DNA of 64,000 nt from Alteromonas sp. IB21 (GTDB taxonomy: Bacteria > Pseudomonadota > Gammaproteobacteria > Enterobacterales > Alteromonadaceae): assembly GCF_016405965.1 (NCBI RefSeq), contig NZ_JAEFCD010000026.1, positions 1 through 64,000 on the forward strand, given 5' to 3'. Each line of letters begins with the position of its first letter. The stretch's first letter is position 1. Both the position numbers and the translations under genes were made by a program. The notes under the pieces are model-generated. The model worked only from the letters and a program-made list of their open reading frames with translations. It was not told the origin of the DNA and searched no databases. This document shows positions 36,598 through 44,959 of this stretch, in pieces.

Positions 36598-39500
36598 TTA
36601 TTGCTTGTCTTGTTTATGAAACAGTTTTTCTACCATTACATAAAACATGGGCACAAAGAAAATCGCTAAGAACGTGGCTGCAAACATGCCGCCCATCACC
36701 GCAATACCGATAGCATTTTGGCTTGCTGCACCAGCGCCGCTAGCTAATGCAAGGGGTGTTACCCCTAAAATAAACGCCATAGACGTCATCAATATAGGCC
36801 GGAAACGTTGCGACGCAGCGTTAGAAACAGCAGTCATCAAATCTTCACCATTTTCATACTGCTCTTTGGCAAATTCGACAATAAGAATGGCATTCTTTGC
36901 GGCCAGCCCGACTGTTGTCAAAAACGCGACCTGCAGATAAACATCATTAGGTAAATTAAAGATAAATGCGGCCGTTACTGAGCCTAAAATTCCAAGCGGT
37001 ACAACCAACATAACAGCAAAGGGTACTGACCAACTCTCGTACAGTGCGGCCAAGCACAGGAAGACGATCAGAATCGAAAGTGCATAAAGCATCGGTGCCT
37101 GAGAGCCCGCTTCTTGTTCTTCGAAAGACAAACCAGACCATTCAATGGCAAAGCCCGGGGGTAACTGCTCTACCAGCTTCTTCATTTCGGCCATTGCCTC
37201 ACCCGAAGAGATGCCCTCGGCAGCACTACCCTGAATATTTACTGAAGATATACCGTTAAACCGCTCTAGCTTGGGCGAACCATAAACCCACTCTGTGGTA
37301 GAAAAGGTGCTGAAAGCGACCATCTCACCATCGCTATTGCGTACAAACCATTTATCTAAGTCTTCAGGGGTCATGCGATGTGGCAAGTCTGCCTGCATAT
37401 AAACTCGCTTAATACGACCCTTATCTATGAAATCATTGACGTAGCTGGAGCCCCACGCTATTTGAAGCGCGTTATTTATCTCGCTTAAATTCAGACCTAG
37501 GGCTGATGCTTTCTCGCTATCAATGTTAATTTTAAACTGAGGCACATCGCTTAACCCGTTTGGACGTACGCCTGAAAGCTTAGGATTTTGTGCGGCCATA
37601 CCTAAAAGTTGATTTCGCGCGTTCATCAAGGCTTCATGGCCATTTCCGCCTCTATCCACCAGCTGCATATCAAAACCTGTGGCGTTACCTAATTCCATGA
37701 TCGGCGGAGGCACAATTGGAAAAGCCGATGCGTCTTGAATTTGACTGAAGGCGCCGAATGCTCTTTGCGTTACAGCAAAAGCTGAATTGTTTTCATCCCG
37801 CACACTCCAGTCATTGAAATTCAAAAACGCCATACCTGCATTTTGTGCCTGACCAGCGAAGCTAAAGCCAACCACAGCAAACATACCGTTTACCGCTTCT
37901 TGTTCTTCTTCAAGAATGTAGTCTTCAACCTGTTTAATAGCTTCAAGGGTTCGGCCGGCGGTGGCGCCCGGCGGCGTGCTGACTAGTATCATCATGCGGC
38001 CTTGGTCTTCATCAGGAAGAAATGCTCCGGGCAATTGACTAAAGATAAACACCATACCGCCCACTAATAACCCGTAAACAACGAAATAGCGTTTCGCTCG
38101 TTTGGCCATATGCGTCGTGGTGCGTTGATAGCGGTCGCGGCCTTTGTTGAACGTTCGGTTAAACCAGCCAAAGAAGCCTTTGTTCTTATCATGATCTTCC
38201 GGGTGTTTTTTCAACAAGGTGGCACATAACGATGGAGAAAGAATGATAGCAACTAGCACAGAAAACGCCATGGCTGACACAATCGTTACCGAGAACTGAC
38301 GGTAAATAGCGCCAGCAGAACCACTAAAGAACGCCATGGGAATGAAAACGGTGGATAACACCGCAGCAATACCGACCAGTGCGCCTGTGATTTGTGTCAT
38401 TGACTTCTTAGTGGCTTCGGCAGGCGATAAACCTTCCTCTTCCATAATTCGCTCAACGTTTTCCACCACAACAATGGCGTCATCGACCAACAGACCGATA
38501 GCAAGCACCATAGCGAACATGGTAAGCACGTTTATACTAAAACCAAAAGCAAGCAGCACAGCAAACGTACCAAGCAATACAACGGGTACCGCAATGGTAG
38601 GAATAAGCGTAGCACGCCAGTTCTGCAAGAAAAGTAGCATGACTAAGAACACCAGCACCACCGCTTCAATTAGCGTGTGTACCACCGACTCAATCGAGAG
38701 TTCAATGAACGGCGAACTATCAACGGGATACACCACTTTTACCGTATCAGGTAAATTTGAGCGCAGCTCTTCAACGCGGGCTTTCACCGCATTAATCGTG
38801 TCTAACGCATTAGCACCAGAGGCAAGACTAATGGCCATACCTGAGGCTGGTTTGCGATCGTAGCGAACAATAACATCATAGCTTTGTGCGCCAAGCTCTA
38901 CGCGAGCTACATCACGCACGCGCACCTGAGAGCCATCGGTATTGACTCGAAGCACGATATTCTCAAAGTCTTCCGTCGTTTGAAGGCGACTCTGTGCCTG
39001 AATAGTTGCATTAATTTGTTGGTTTTCAATGGCCGGCATGCCACCCAACTGGCCTGCCGAAACATCAGTATTTTGAACTTGTACTGCGGCCTGTACGTCG
39101 GTAGGCGTTAGGTTATAGCTATACAGTTTGTCAGGATCTAACCAAATACGCATGGAGCGCTGTGCACCAAAGACACGCACATTACCCACGCCATTAACGC
39201 GCGAAATAGGATCTTGAAAACTAGACACCAGCATGTCGCTCAAGTCGTACTGTGTCATGGTGTCATCTTCTGAGTAGAACCCTACCGCCAGCGCAAATGC
39301 ACTGTTCGCTTTGGTAACAGTTACCCCCTGCTGCTGAACTTGAGTAGGCAGAAGCGGCAACGCACCCTGTACCTTATTTTGTGTTTGAACCTGCGCAATA
39401 TCTGGGTCTGTACCAGGCTCGAATGTCAGCGTAATCGACATAGTGCTGTTCGAGCTGCTTGCCGAGAAGTAACGCAAGTTATCAATGCCGGTTAGGCTTT

Positions 39501-39699
39501 GCTCAATAACTTGTGTCACGGAATTTTCAACGGTTTCTGCTGACGCTCCTGGATAAGATGCAGAGATGGTTACCGACGGTGGCGCCACCTTTGGATACTG
39601 CTCAATGGGCAGCGAAGTAATGGCTAGAACACCAGCCATCATAGTGATAATTGCCAACACCCATGCAAACACGGGCCTGTCTATGAAAAAACGAGCCAT
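36598..39699 (-). CDS. RND multidrug efflux pump, inner-membrane permease
   Basis: AcrB/MexB-type proton antiporter of 1033 aa (HAE-1 family, usual length about 1030-1050). It starts MARFFIDRPVFAWVLAIITM, as the family does, has two sets of spans with large periplasmic loops, and the paired Asp in VLAIGLLVDDAIVVVENVERIMEE. GSAGAIYRQFSVTIVSAMAFSVLVAIILSPSLCATLL is the second characteristic span region. Exports hydrophobic drugs or metabolites with the adaptor gene just upstream. No outer-membrane channel gene lies nearby, so it probably uses a TolC elsewhere. The substrate is not inferable. Confidence 0.96.
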   Translation of the reverse strand: MARFFIDRPVFAWVLAIITMMAGVLAITSLPIEQYPKVAPPSVTISASYPGASAETVENSVTQVIEQSLTGIDNLRYFSASSSNSTMSITLTFEPGTDPDIAQVQTQNKVQGALPLLPTQVQQQGVTVTKANSAFALAVGFYSEDDTMTQYDLSDMLVSSFQDPISRVNGVGNVRVFGAQRSMRIWLDPDKLYSYNLTPTDVQAAVQVQNTDVSAGQLGGMPAIENQQINATIQAQSRLQTTEDFENIVLRVNTDGSQVRVRDVARVELGAQSYDVIVRYDRKPASGMAISLASGANALDTINAVKARVEELRSNLPDTVKVVYPVDSSPFIELSIESVVHTLIEAVVLVFLVMLLFLQNWRATLIPTIAVPVVLLGTFAVLLAFGFSINVLTMFAMVLAIGLLVDDAIVVVENVERIMEEEGLSPAEATKKSMTQITGALVGIAAVLSTVFIPMAFFSGSAGAIYRQFSVTIVSAMAFSVLVAIILSPSLCATLLKKHPEDHDKNKGFFGWFNRTFNKGRDRYQRTTTHMAKRAKRYFVVYGLLVGGMVFIFSQLPGAFLPDEDQGRMMILVSTPPGATAGRTLEAIKQVEDYILEEEQEAVNGMFAVVGFSFAGQAQNAGMAFLNFNDWSVRDENNSAFAVTQRAFGAFSQIQDASAFPIVPPPIMELGNATGFDMQLVDRGGNGHEALMNARNQLLGMAAQNPKLSGVRPNGLSDVPQFKINIDSEKASALGLNLSEINNALQIAWGSSYVNDFIDKGRIKRVYMQADLPHRMTPEDLDKWFVRNSDGEMVAFSTFSTTEWVYGSPKLERFNGISSVNIQGSAAEGISSGEAMAEMKKLVEQLPPGFAIEWSGLSFEEQEAGSQAPMLYALSILIVFLCLAALYESWSVPFAVMLVVPLGILGSVTAAFIFNLPNDVYLQVAFLTTVGLAAKNAILIVEFAKEQYENGEDLMTAVSNAASQRFRPILMTSMAFILGVTPLALASGAGAASQNAIGIAVMGGMFAATFLAIFFVPMFYVMVEKLFHKQDKQ

Positions 39700-39720
39700 A
39701 TTACTTAAATTCCTTGTTTG

Positions 39721-40866
39721 CTATCGAGAGCCACGTGATGACGGTTGCCACTCTGATGGGTTAACTTTCGCGCCGGGCTTAACCTTCTGATAACCGGTTA
39801 CAATGACCTTCTCACCTTCGCTCACCCCGCTTTTTACCACATATTGGTCACGATATATTTTGCCAATGTCTAGGGTACGTCCTTCAACCTCATTGTTCTG
39901 ATTTACGACATACACTGACAGTGAGCCATCTGGCTGACGGGTTGTGGCGCGCTGAGGCACTAACAACGCATTTTCGCGACCTGTAATCACATGACCTTTC
40001 ACAAATAAGCCTGGAAGTAAAACGCCGTCGGGATTTGGCATTTCAGCACGAAGGGTAACTGAGCCTGTGGTTTCATCCACGGTGACTTCAGAAAACTTTA
40101 CACTACCGGTCTGGCCGTAGCGCTCACCTGTCACCTCGTCTACCGTCACTTCGACGTCCATCGAGCCCTGCTTGCGCATAGACTGACGCAGGGTGATGAT
40201 AGAAGAACCAGACTCCTGCATATCGATATACACTGGGTCTAACTGAGTTATTGTTGCTAATTGCTGCGCTTGATTTGTGGTAACCAGGGTACCTTCGGTA
40301 ACAAACGAGCGACTAATACGGCCACTAATAGGTGCGTAAACCTTGGTATAGCCCATATTCACTTTTGCCACATCAACCGCGGCCTCTGCTACGCTTATCG
40401 CTGCCTGCGCCTGATCCTTTTGGGCAATAACATCATCGTACTCTTGCTTACTCACGGCATTTTGCGCAACTAAATCATCGTAACGACGGGCCTTTGCTTC
40501 CAATGTTTTAAGGTTTGCTTCTACACTCTTAAGATCGGCTTTAGCACTATTTAATTGTGCAAGGTAACGTGCCTCATCAATTTGATAAAGCTGCTGGCCT
40601 TTCTCTACATGAGCACCTTCTTCAAATAAACGGTCAGTGATAACGCCGTCTACCTGTGGACGAACCTGAGACTGTCGAGACGGGCTCACCCGCCCTGGCA
40701 ACACCATTTCATGTACTACAGGTTGTTTTTTCAGTGTAACCACCGATACCGACGGCGCTGGCATGCCTTGCTGAGCACCCGCCTGTGCCTGTTCACCCTC
40801 GTTTGAACACCCAACAACAGCAATCATTGTCATCAGTGCTGCAGTAACATAAAAAATGCGACCCAT
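39721..40866 (-). CDS. RND efflux periplasmic adaptor lipoprotein
   Basis: AcrA/MexA-type membrane-fusion protein of 381 aa. The signal peptide ends in a lipobox (AVVGC, Cys at about 20), so it is anchored in the inner membrane. Biotin-like lipoyl halves (GRVSPSRQSQVRPQVDGVI...VEKGQQLYQID and AKVNMGYTKVYAPISGRISRS) flank a coiled hairpin of heptad-rich helices (about 100-160). A beta-barrel and membrane-proximal domain follow. It is 21 bases upstream of the permease, which confirms the pair. The first 25 bases of upstream DNA hold a 7-base inverted repeat. Confidence 0.95.
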   Translation of the reverse strand: MGRIFYVTAALMTMIAVVGCSNEGEQAQAGAQQGMPAPSVSVVTLKKQPVVHEMVLPGRVSPSRQSQVRPQVDGVITDRLFEEGAHVEKGQQLYQIDEARYLAQLNSAKADLKSVEANLKTLEAKARRYDDLVAQNAVSKQEYDDVIAQKDQAQAAISVAEAAVDVAKVNMGYTKVYAPISGRISRSFVTEGTLVTTNQAQQLATITQLDPVYIDMQESGSSIITLRQSMRKQGSMDVEVTVDEVTGERYGQTGSVKFSEVTVDETTGSVTLRAEMPNPDGVLLPGLFVKGHVITGRENALLVPQRATTRQPDGSLSVYVVNQNNEVEGRTLDIGKIYRDQYVVKSGVSEGEKVIVTGYQKVKPGAKVNPSEWQPSSRGSR

Positions 40867-41175
40867 AAATTTTCAATTTCCCAATAACTTTTACAGAGCG
40901 CGACACGTGCTCTGTATTTCCAATATAAACCCAGTGATTTGTGCTTGCGATACGCCGCGTCTTTTGAGCTGACCGAAATCTCAATAATAAAGCGCGGTGG
41001 AGACTCGACATAACAAGCACTATTTATTACGAATCTAAACGTAGATAGCTCATATTGTGCGCATTTATACATCACAATAAAAGAGAATGAAGTTGAAGTT
41101 ACCGATGTTGTCGGTCAATCACCGGAGGGTTTGTACTTTATACGAATAATACGAAATCATTAAGGCACAGATGTC
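40867..41175. other. 309-bp gap upstream of the efflux operon
   Basis: Contains the presumed promoter of the adaptor/permease genes and the 3' flank of the DnaJ-related gene, both on the minus strand. The inverted repeat ACAGAGC-N9-GCTCTGT (40893-40915) lies about 27 bases before the adaptor start and could be a regulator site or 5' hairpin. No repressor gene adjoins. Two short minus frames here (to 80 codons) look non-coding. Confidence 0.45.
40893..40915. promoter_or_regulatory. Inverted repeat before efflux adaptor gene
   Basis: Perfect 7-base inverted repeat ACAGAGC / GCTCTGT with 9-base spacer, 27 bases upstream of the adaptor ATG. Palindromes of this kind are bound by TetR-type repressors, but no protein is identified. 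Confidence 0.4.
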
Positions 41176-41847
41176 CTATTTAAACGAATAATATTGTAAA
41201 AGCACGTGATAGGCGTGGATTACATTTTGCGCTTTTTCCTGCTCACCGCCCTTGTCAGGGTGCACTAACTGAAGGTTTTTCTTGTACGCGCGCTTCAATA
41301 AAGCGAGCGTCATGGTTCCTTCTTCACACAAGCCCAGCAACTGGTGTGCCTCATCAATTTCACCCGGCTGCACAACCGTGATCTTTTCCCCTGCCATTCG
41401 CTGCCAGAATTCATCGAGCAAATTATCAACGCTGTTGCGGTCCGCATTCTCAAAATTAGACCAATCCAAATAGTAATCAGCGAGGGTATCGACCTCTTCT
41501 AACTGCGCACGGTGAACTGTGCCGTCGCGTTTTTTCTCTACTACCGATTGTTTAGCTACCAACTTAATATTGAGCGCGTGAATACTGAGTTCACCCTCGT
41601 CTACTCTACGCCAGTAACGTCTAAGCTTATAAAGCACATGGAACAAAACAAAATGTGTTTTAAACAGTACCAGAGGGTCTCGAAGTGCATCTTCATCGAA
41701 AAATCGATAAGGCGCCTTTTTTAACAATTCAATGAGATCGTATTCGCTTATTCCTTCTGTAAATAACGCTTTTTGCGTCGACAATATATCAAACAGCAAG
41801 TCAGCGTGCTGAGCGCCTATGCTTTCATTGTCGGTATGAGCTTGCAC
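41176..41847 (-). CDS. DnaJ-related protein with C-terminal J-like domain
   Basis: Protein of 223 aa with an N-terminal DnaJ-related region (SIGAQHADLLFDILSTQKALFTEGISEYDLIELLKKAPYRFF) and a C-terminal J-domain-like segment (about 170-223) that contains the HPD tripeptide in LVHPDKGGEQEK. It could stimulate an Hsp70 partner; most relatives are uncharacterised. GTG 41847 has GGAG 9 bases before it and I prefer it to an ATG at 41916, which would overlap the divergent gene. It is divergent from the DUF1499 gene. Confidence 0.78.
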   Translation of the reverse strand: MQAHTDNESIGAQHADLLFDILSTQKALFTEGISEYDLIELLKKAPYRFFDEDALRDPLVLFKTHFVLFHVLYKLRRYWRRVDEGELSIHALNIKLVAKQSVVEKKRDGTVHRAQLEEVDTLADYYLDWSNFENADRNSVDNLLDEFWQRMAGEKITVVQPGEIDEAHQLLGLCEEGTMTLALLKRAYKKNLQLVHPDKGGEQEKAQNVIHAYHVLLQYYSFK

Positions 41848-42007
41848 GTTACTTTTCTCCAGCTTGACAGTGGTGACCACTGATTGCTTCCCACAATATA
41901 GTACTTCAAACAACAACAGCGATATTTATTACGAGAAACTAATCCAAAAGACCCGATTGACTGTTAAAGTAGGTTGCTCAAACAAAAATAACAACCTTGG
42001 AGTTCAC

Positions 42008-42724
42008 TTGAAAGCACTCATTGCCCTTACCAGTATCGTTGGATTTCTCATGGTCGTATTGCCCGGCCCACTTTATCAATACGCAGGCGTGAGCCTAGGC
42101 ACAGCATTTACCTCATTGCGCTTTGGCGTCTATGTAGGTGGTGCCGCCATAATACTGATCATTTTGCAGGTATTAATTAATCGTAAAAACGTGAGTTGGG
42201 GAAGTACGCTAATATGTGCGATCTTGGCTTTAGTTGCGGTTGCCATGCCCGTTAGCATGATGAGTAAAGCGAGCGCTGTTCCGCCAATTCATGATATCAC
42301 CACCGATGTTACGAACCCGCCACAATTCGTGGCCATTGCGCCACTTCGAGAAGGTGCGCCTAATTCTGTTGCCTATGAAGGCGGCGATGTAACCAAACAG
42401 CAGCTTGAAGCATACCCTGAAATCAAAACGCAGCTTCTTCCACAACCCATCAACGAAGTATATGTCGCTGCCGAAAACGCGATTGCGGCGCTAGGTTGGG
42501 AACAAGTCACCGAAGGTGCTTTACCCAATACCCTTGAAGCGACTGACACCACCACGTGGTTTGGATTCAAAGACGACGTTGTGATAAGGCTCACGGCGAA
42601 AAGCGATGACACCTTGGTTGATGTGCGCAGTAAATCACGAGTAGGAAAAAGTGATTTAGGTAAAAATGCAGAGCGTATTGAAACCTTTATGGCCGAACTT
42701 AGAAACCAGCTGGGCTACAACTAA
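42008..42724 (+). CDS. DUF1499 family membrane protein
   Basis: Protein of 238 aa with three N-terminal membrane spans (residues 1-80) and a C-terminal DUF1499 domain (about 130-238). That domain shows AAENAIAALGWEQVTEGALPNTLEATDTTTWFGFKDDVVIRL and VDVRSKSRVGKSDLGKNAERIETFM, the family signature. Function is unknown. I put the start at TTG 42008, with TTGGAG 7-12 bases upstream; the frame is open to 41864, but that stretch overlaps the divergent DnaJ-related gene. It ends at a strong bidirectional terminator. Confidence 0.82.
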   Translation: MKALIALTSIVGFLMVVLPGPLYQYAGVSLGTAFTSLRFGVYVGGAAIILIILQVLINRKNVSWGSTLICAILALVAVAMPVSMMSKASAVPPIHDITTDVTNPPQFVAIAPLREGAPNSVAYEGGDVTKQQLEAYPEIKTQLLPQPINEVYVAAENAIAALGWEQVTEGALPNTLEATDTTTWFGFKDDVVIRLTAKSDDTLVDVRSKSRVGKSDLGKNAERIETFMAELRNQLGYN

Positions 42725-42765
42725 GTTTTACGCATTGCCTGTTTATGTGCGGCGCATACCAAACG

Positions 42766-42800
42766 AAAAAGCCCGACAGGACAACACTGTCGGGCTTTTT
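42766..42800. terminator. Bidirectional terminator between DUF1499 gene and sugE
   Basis: Fourteen-base perfect inverted repeat (AAAAAGCCCGACAG / CTGTCGGGCTTTTT) with a 7-base loop, placed between two convergent genes. T-runs on both strands. Confidence 0.92.
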
Positions 42801-42849
42801 TAAGGTTAGCTGATTAGTAGCTCAGCTTTCACTACTTCGATAACTGACG

Positions 42850-43167
42850 CTAATGCGCGAGTTTCAACACTATCACGCCCGCAACAATAAGTGCGACGCC
42901 AAAATAACGTGCCAGTGACGCAGGGTCGCCATAAAACATAACGCCAACTAAAAACGTGCCTGCCGCTCCAATTCCCGTCCATACCGCATAGGCAGTACCA
43001 ATAGGAATGTGTTTTTGTGCCATCCACAGGCAAAAGCCACTGGCGGCCATAAACCCAATCGCAAGCAAGATACCCATTACTCGGGTCTCCGCCTCCTGCG
43101 ACATCTTCAGTCCAACAGGCCAGCCGATTTCCAGTAGGCCAGCAACAATCAAATACATCCAGCTCAC
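42850..43167 (-). CDS. sugE: SMR-family exporter SugE (guanidinium-type)
   Basis: Small multidrug-resistance transporter of 105 aa, four spans. It aligns with E. coli SugE/Gdx (AGLLEIGWPVGLK with the essential Glu of the first span, and PIGTAYAVWTGIGAAGTFLVGV). Gdx proteins export guanidinium and quaternary amines. GTG 43167 gives VSWMYLIV, which matches the family MSW start. An IR occupies the 100-base gap from argO; I do not recognise a guanidine riboswitch there. The gene ends at the 42766-42800 terminator. Confidence 0.9.
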   Translation of the reverse strand: MSWMYLIVAGLLEIGWPVGLKMSQEAETRVMGILLAIGFMAASGFCLWMAQKHIPIGTAYAVWTGIGAAGTFLVGVMFYGDPASLARYFGVALIVAGVIVLKLAH

Positions 43168-43200
43168 TACTCTATCCTTTTGCGTGCGCACATATCAGCA

Positions 43201-43260
43201 TTAGGGTAACAGTTAAGACTCAAATGAAAACTCTACGCGTCTTGAAATTGGGTTACCTAA
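43201..43260 (-). other. Possible structured spacer between argO and sugE
   Basis: TTAGG(G)TAAC (43201-43210) pairs with GTTACCTAA (43252-43260), and an inner AAGAC/GTCTT pair lies between. No U-run follows, so it may be a leader or mRNA structure rather than a terminator. No match to guanidine riboswitch motifs that I can recall. Confidence 0.3.
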
Positions 43261-43269
43261 CGTTTTTAT

Positions 43270-43872
43270 TTACAGACTTGCCAATTGAAGGCTGACCATG
43301 CCCAAAACTGCCGCATTTAACCGGTTGAACCAGCGCCAAAAGTTCGGACGCTGCATATGATGCGCAAAGCGTGCAGTCAGCGTACTTAAACCAATGAACC
43401 AAACAATTGATGCACCAATGGCTCCGCCAACGAACCACCATTTGTTTTCCTGCCACTGACTTGCCAAATTACCCATTAGCAACAAGGTATCTAAATAAAA
43501 ATGGGGGTTCAGCCACGTCACTGCTAGCGCGATTAACAGGGCTTTTTTGAACGACAGCTGTTTCTTCGCCATTTGCAAAACTAACGCATCATTTGCCATA
43601 GACGATTTAATTTTGTTGACGGCAATCCATAACAAGAATGCTACGCCAGCCCATTTAGTAATGGTGACGAGCATTGGGTATTCTTGCAGTAACAGGCCAA
43701 ACCCCATAGCTCCCAGGCTTATGGATATTGCGTCACTTAAGATGAATAGGAGCACAAATAAGCTTGTCCACTGTCGCTTCATCGATTGCTCGATAAGAAA
43801 GCTATTTTGCGCACCTACCGCGATGATAAGGGTTCCGCCCATCACGAAACCACTTGTTACTGCCGCTAACAT
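43270..43872 (-). CDS. argO: LysE/ArgO-type amino-acid exporter
   Basis: Inner-membrane exporter of 200 aa, six spans, of the LysE/ArgO family (GFVMGGTLIIAVGAQNSFLIEQSMKRQW and VTWLNPHFYLDTLLLMGNLASQW, the family NPH motif). It exports arginine or lysine (or a toxic analogue) in relatives. It is divergent from argP, whose product activates argO in E. coli in response to arginine and lysine. This position supports the assignment. Confidence 0.93.
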   Translation of the reverse strand: MLAAVTSGFVMGGTLIIAVGAQNSFLIEQSMKRQWTSLFVLLFILSDAISISLGAMGFGLLLQEYPMLVTITKWAGVAFLLWIAVNKIKSSMANDALVLQMAKKQLSFKKALLIALAVTWLNPHFYLDTLLLMGNLASQWQENKWWFVGGAIGASIVWFIGLSTLTARFAHHMQRPNFWRWFNRLNAAVLGMVSLQLASL

Positions 43873-44067
43873 GTTACCTGCCTCTTAAGTAAAACAATTA
43901 TAAAATTTAAAACGTACTGGTTGCCCCAGCTTTAAAAGCAAAGATGCTGTACAACCAAATAATTGCCTTGATTTTATACACCTTGGAGGACTAAATTAAA
44001 TTAATGATATTTGTTTTTGATAAGCAAAATTAATATTTATAACCTTCTTTTCACAGGTGGCTTTCTT

Positions 44068-44952
44068 ATGCTTGATTATGATGCGTTGCGGTGTTTTCAC
44101 GAAGTGCTTCGCTATGGTGGCTTTGAGAAAGGAGCTCAGGCCCTCAACCTTACTCAATCTGCAGTCTCGCAAAAGATTAAACGGCTAGAGCAAAGCGTCG
44201 GTGGCCCGGTTATGGTGCGAACAAAGCCCTTAAAGCCCACACCGCTGGGCAAAGAACTGCTAGCGCACATACAAAAGGTTAGCGTATTAGAAGAAGCGTT
44301 AAACATTAAAAGCGGGCTTGAAGCCTCGGCAGCACCGCTAAGTGTAGCGGTGAACAATGATGTATTGGCGACGTGGTTTTCCCAAGTGATGGCCGCATTT
44401 TGTGACAAGCGAGCTAACCCTGTTCATATCGTTAATGCAGACCAAACACAAACACGTGATATTCTTCAGCAGGGGCGCGTTATGGCCTGCATAAGCCAAA
44501 CGGGTACACCGGTCACCGGCGGCCAGTCATTAAGGCTGGGCACTATGCGCTATCAACTTTACGCGTCTCCCCGCTTCATTGAGCGCTATTTGCACAAAGG
44601 CATATCACCGGCACGTGTTATGGAAACACCAGGGTTACTTTACGATGAATATGATGTCACCTTACTTACCGACTATCAGAGGGAATGCCTTAACATTGCG
44701 CCAACCTTCACCTCCTGTCATTGGTACCCCTCATCTCATGGGTTTGTAAAAATGGCATTAGATGGCGTGGTGTGGGCGCTACTTCCAACACTACAAGTTG
44801 CGCAAGAGGTAGAAAAAGGTGAACTTGTTCCACTATTTCCTAAGCAGGAATTAGGCGTGCCTCTATTCTGGCACTGGACAACCCTTGAGTCTGCTGCACT
44901 TGCAGATTTAACCAGAGCGGTTAAACACATAGCCAAAGCTCAGTTAATATAG
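44068..44952 (+). CDS. argP: LysR-type regulator ArgP
   Basis: LysR-family regulator of 294 aa: N-terminal winged helix (residues 1-65, LRCFHEVLRYGGFEKGAQALNLTQSAVSQKIKRLEQSVGG) and an effector-binding domain. ArgP features include LATWFSQVMAAF and a C-terminal LFWHWTTLESAALADLTRAVKHI. Regulates lysine/arginine export (argO, divergent here). Start ATG 44068 has AGGTGG upstream; an earlier ATG at 44011 would add a hydrophobic stretch not seen in the family. Its terminator lies inside the coding region of the next (convergent) gene. Confidence 0.92.
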   Translation: MLDYDALRCFHEVLRYGGFEKGAQALNLTQSAVSQKIKRLEQSVGGPVMVRTKPLKPTPLGKELLAHIQKVSVLEEALNIKSGLEASAAPLSVAVNNDVLATWFSQVMAAFCDKRANPVHIVNADQTQTRDILQQGRVMACISQTGTPVTGGQSLRLGTMRYQLYASPRFIERYLHKGISPARVMETPGLLYDEYDVTLLTDYQRECLNIAPTFTSCHWYPSSHGFVKMALDGVVWALLPTLQVAQEVEKGELVPLFPKQELGVPLFWHWTTLESAALADLTRAVKHIAKAQLI

Positions 44953-44959
44953 GAACTGG

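Noticed and set aside
38336-38863. 175-codon open frame on the plus strand
   Set aside because: It lies antisense inside the RND permease gene. Its composition (Thr/Ser/Ile-rich) is that of a reverse-complement shadow, with no ribosome site or family match.
40833-41075. 75-80-codon minus-strand frames upstream of the efflux adaptor
   Set aside because: They overlap the adaptor signal-peptide region and the intergenic gap, differ in frame from one another and have no ribosome site.
41864-42007. N-terminal extension of the DUF1499 gene
   Set aside because: The stretch overlaps the divergent DnaJ-related gene and has polar residues without homology; TTG 42008 has a good ribosome site.
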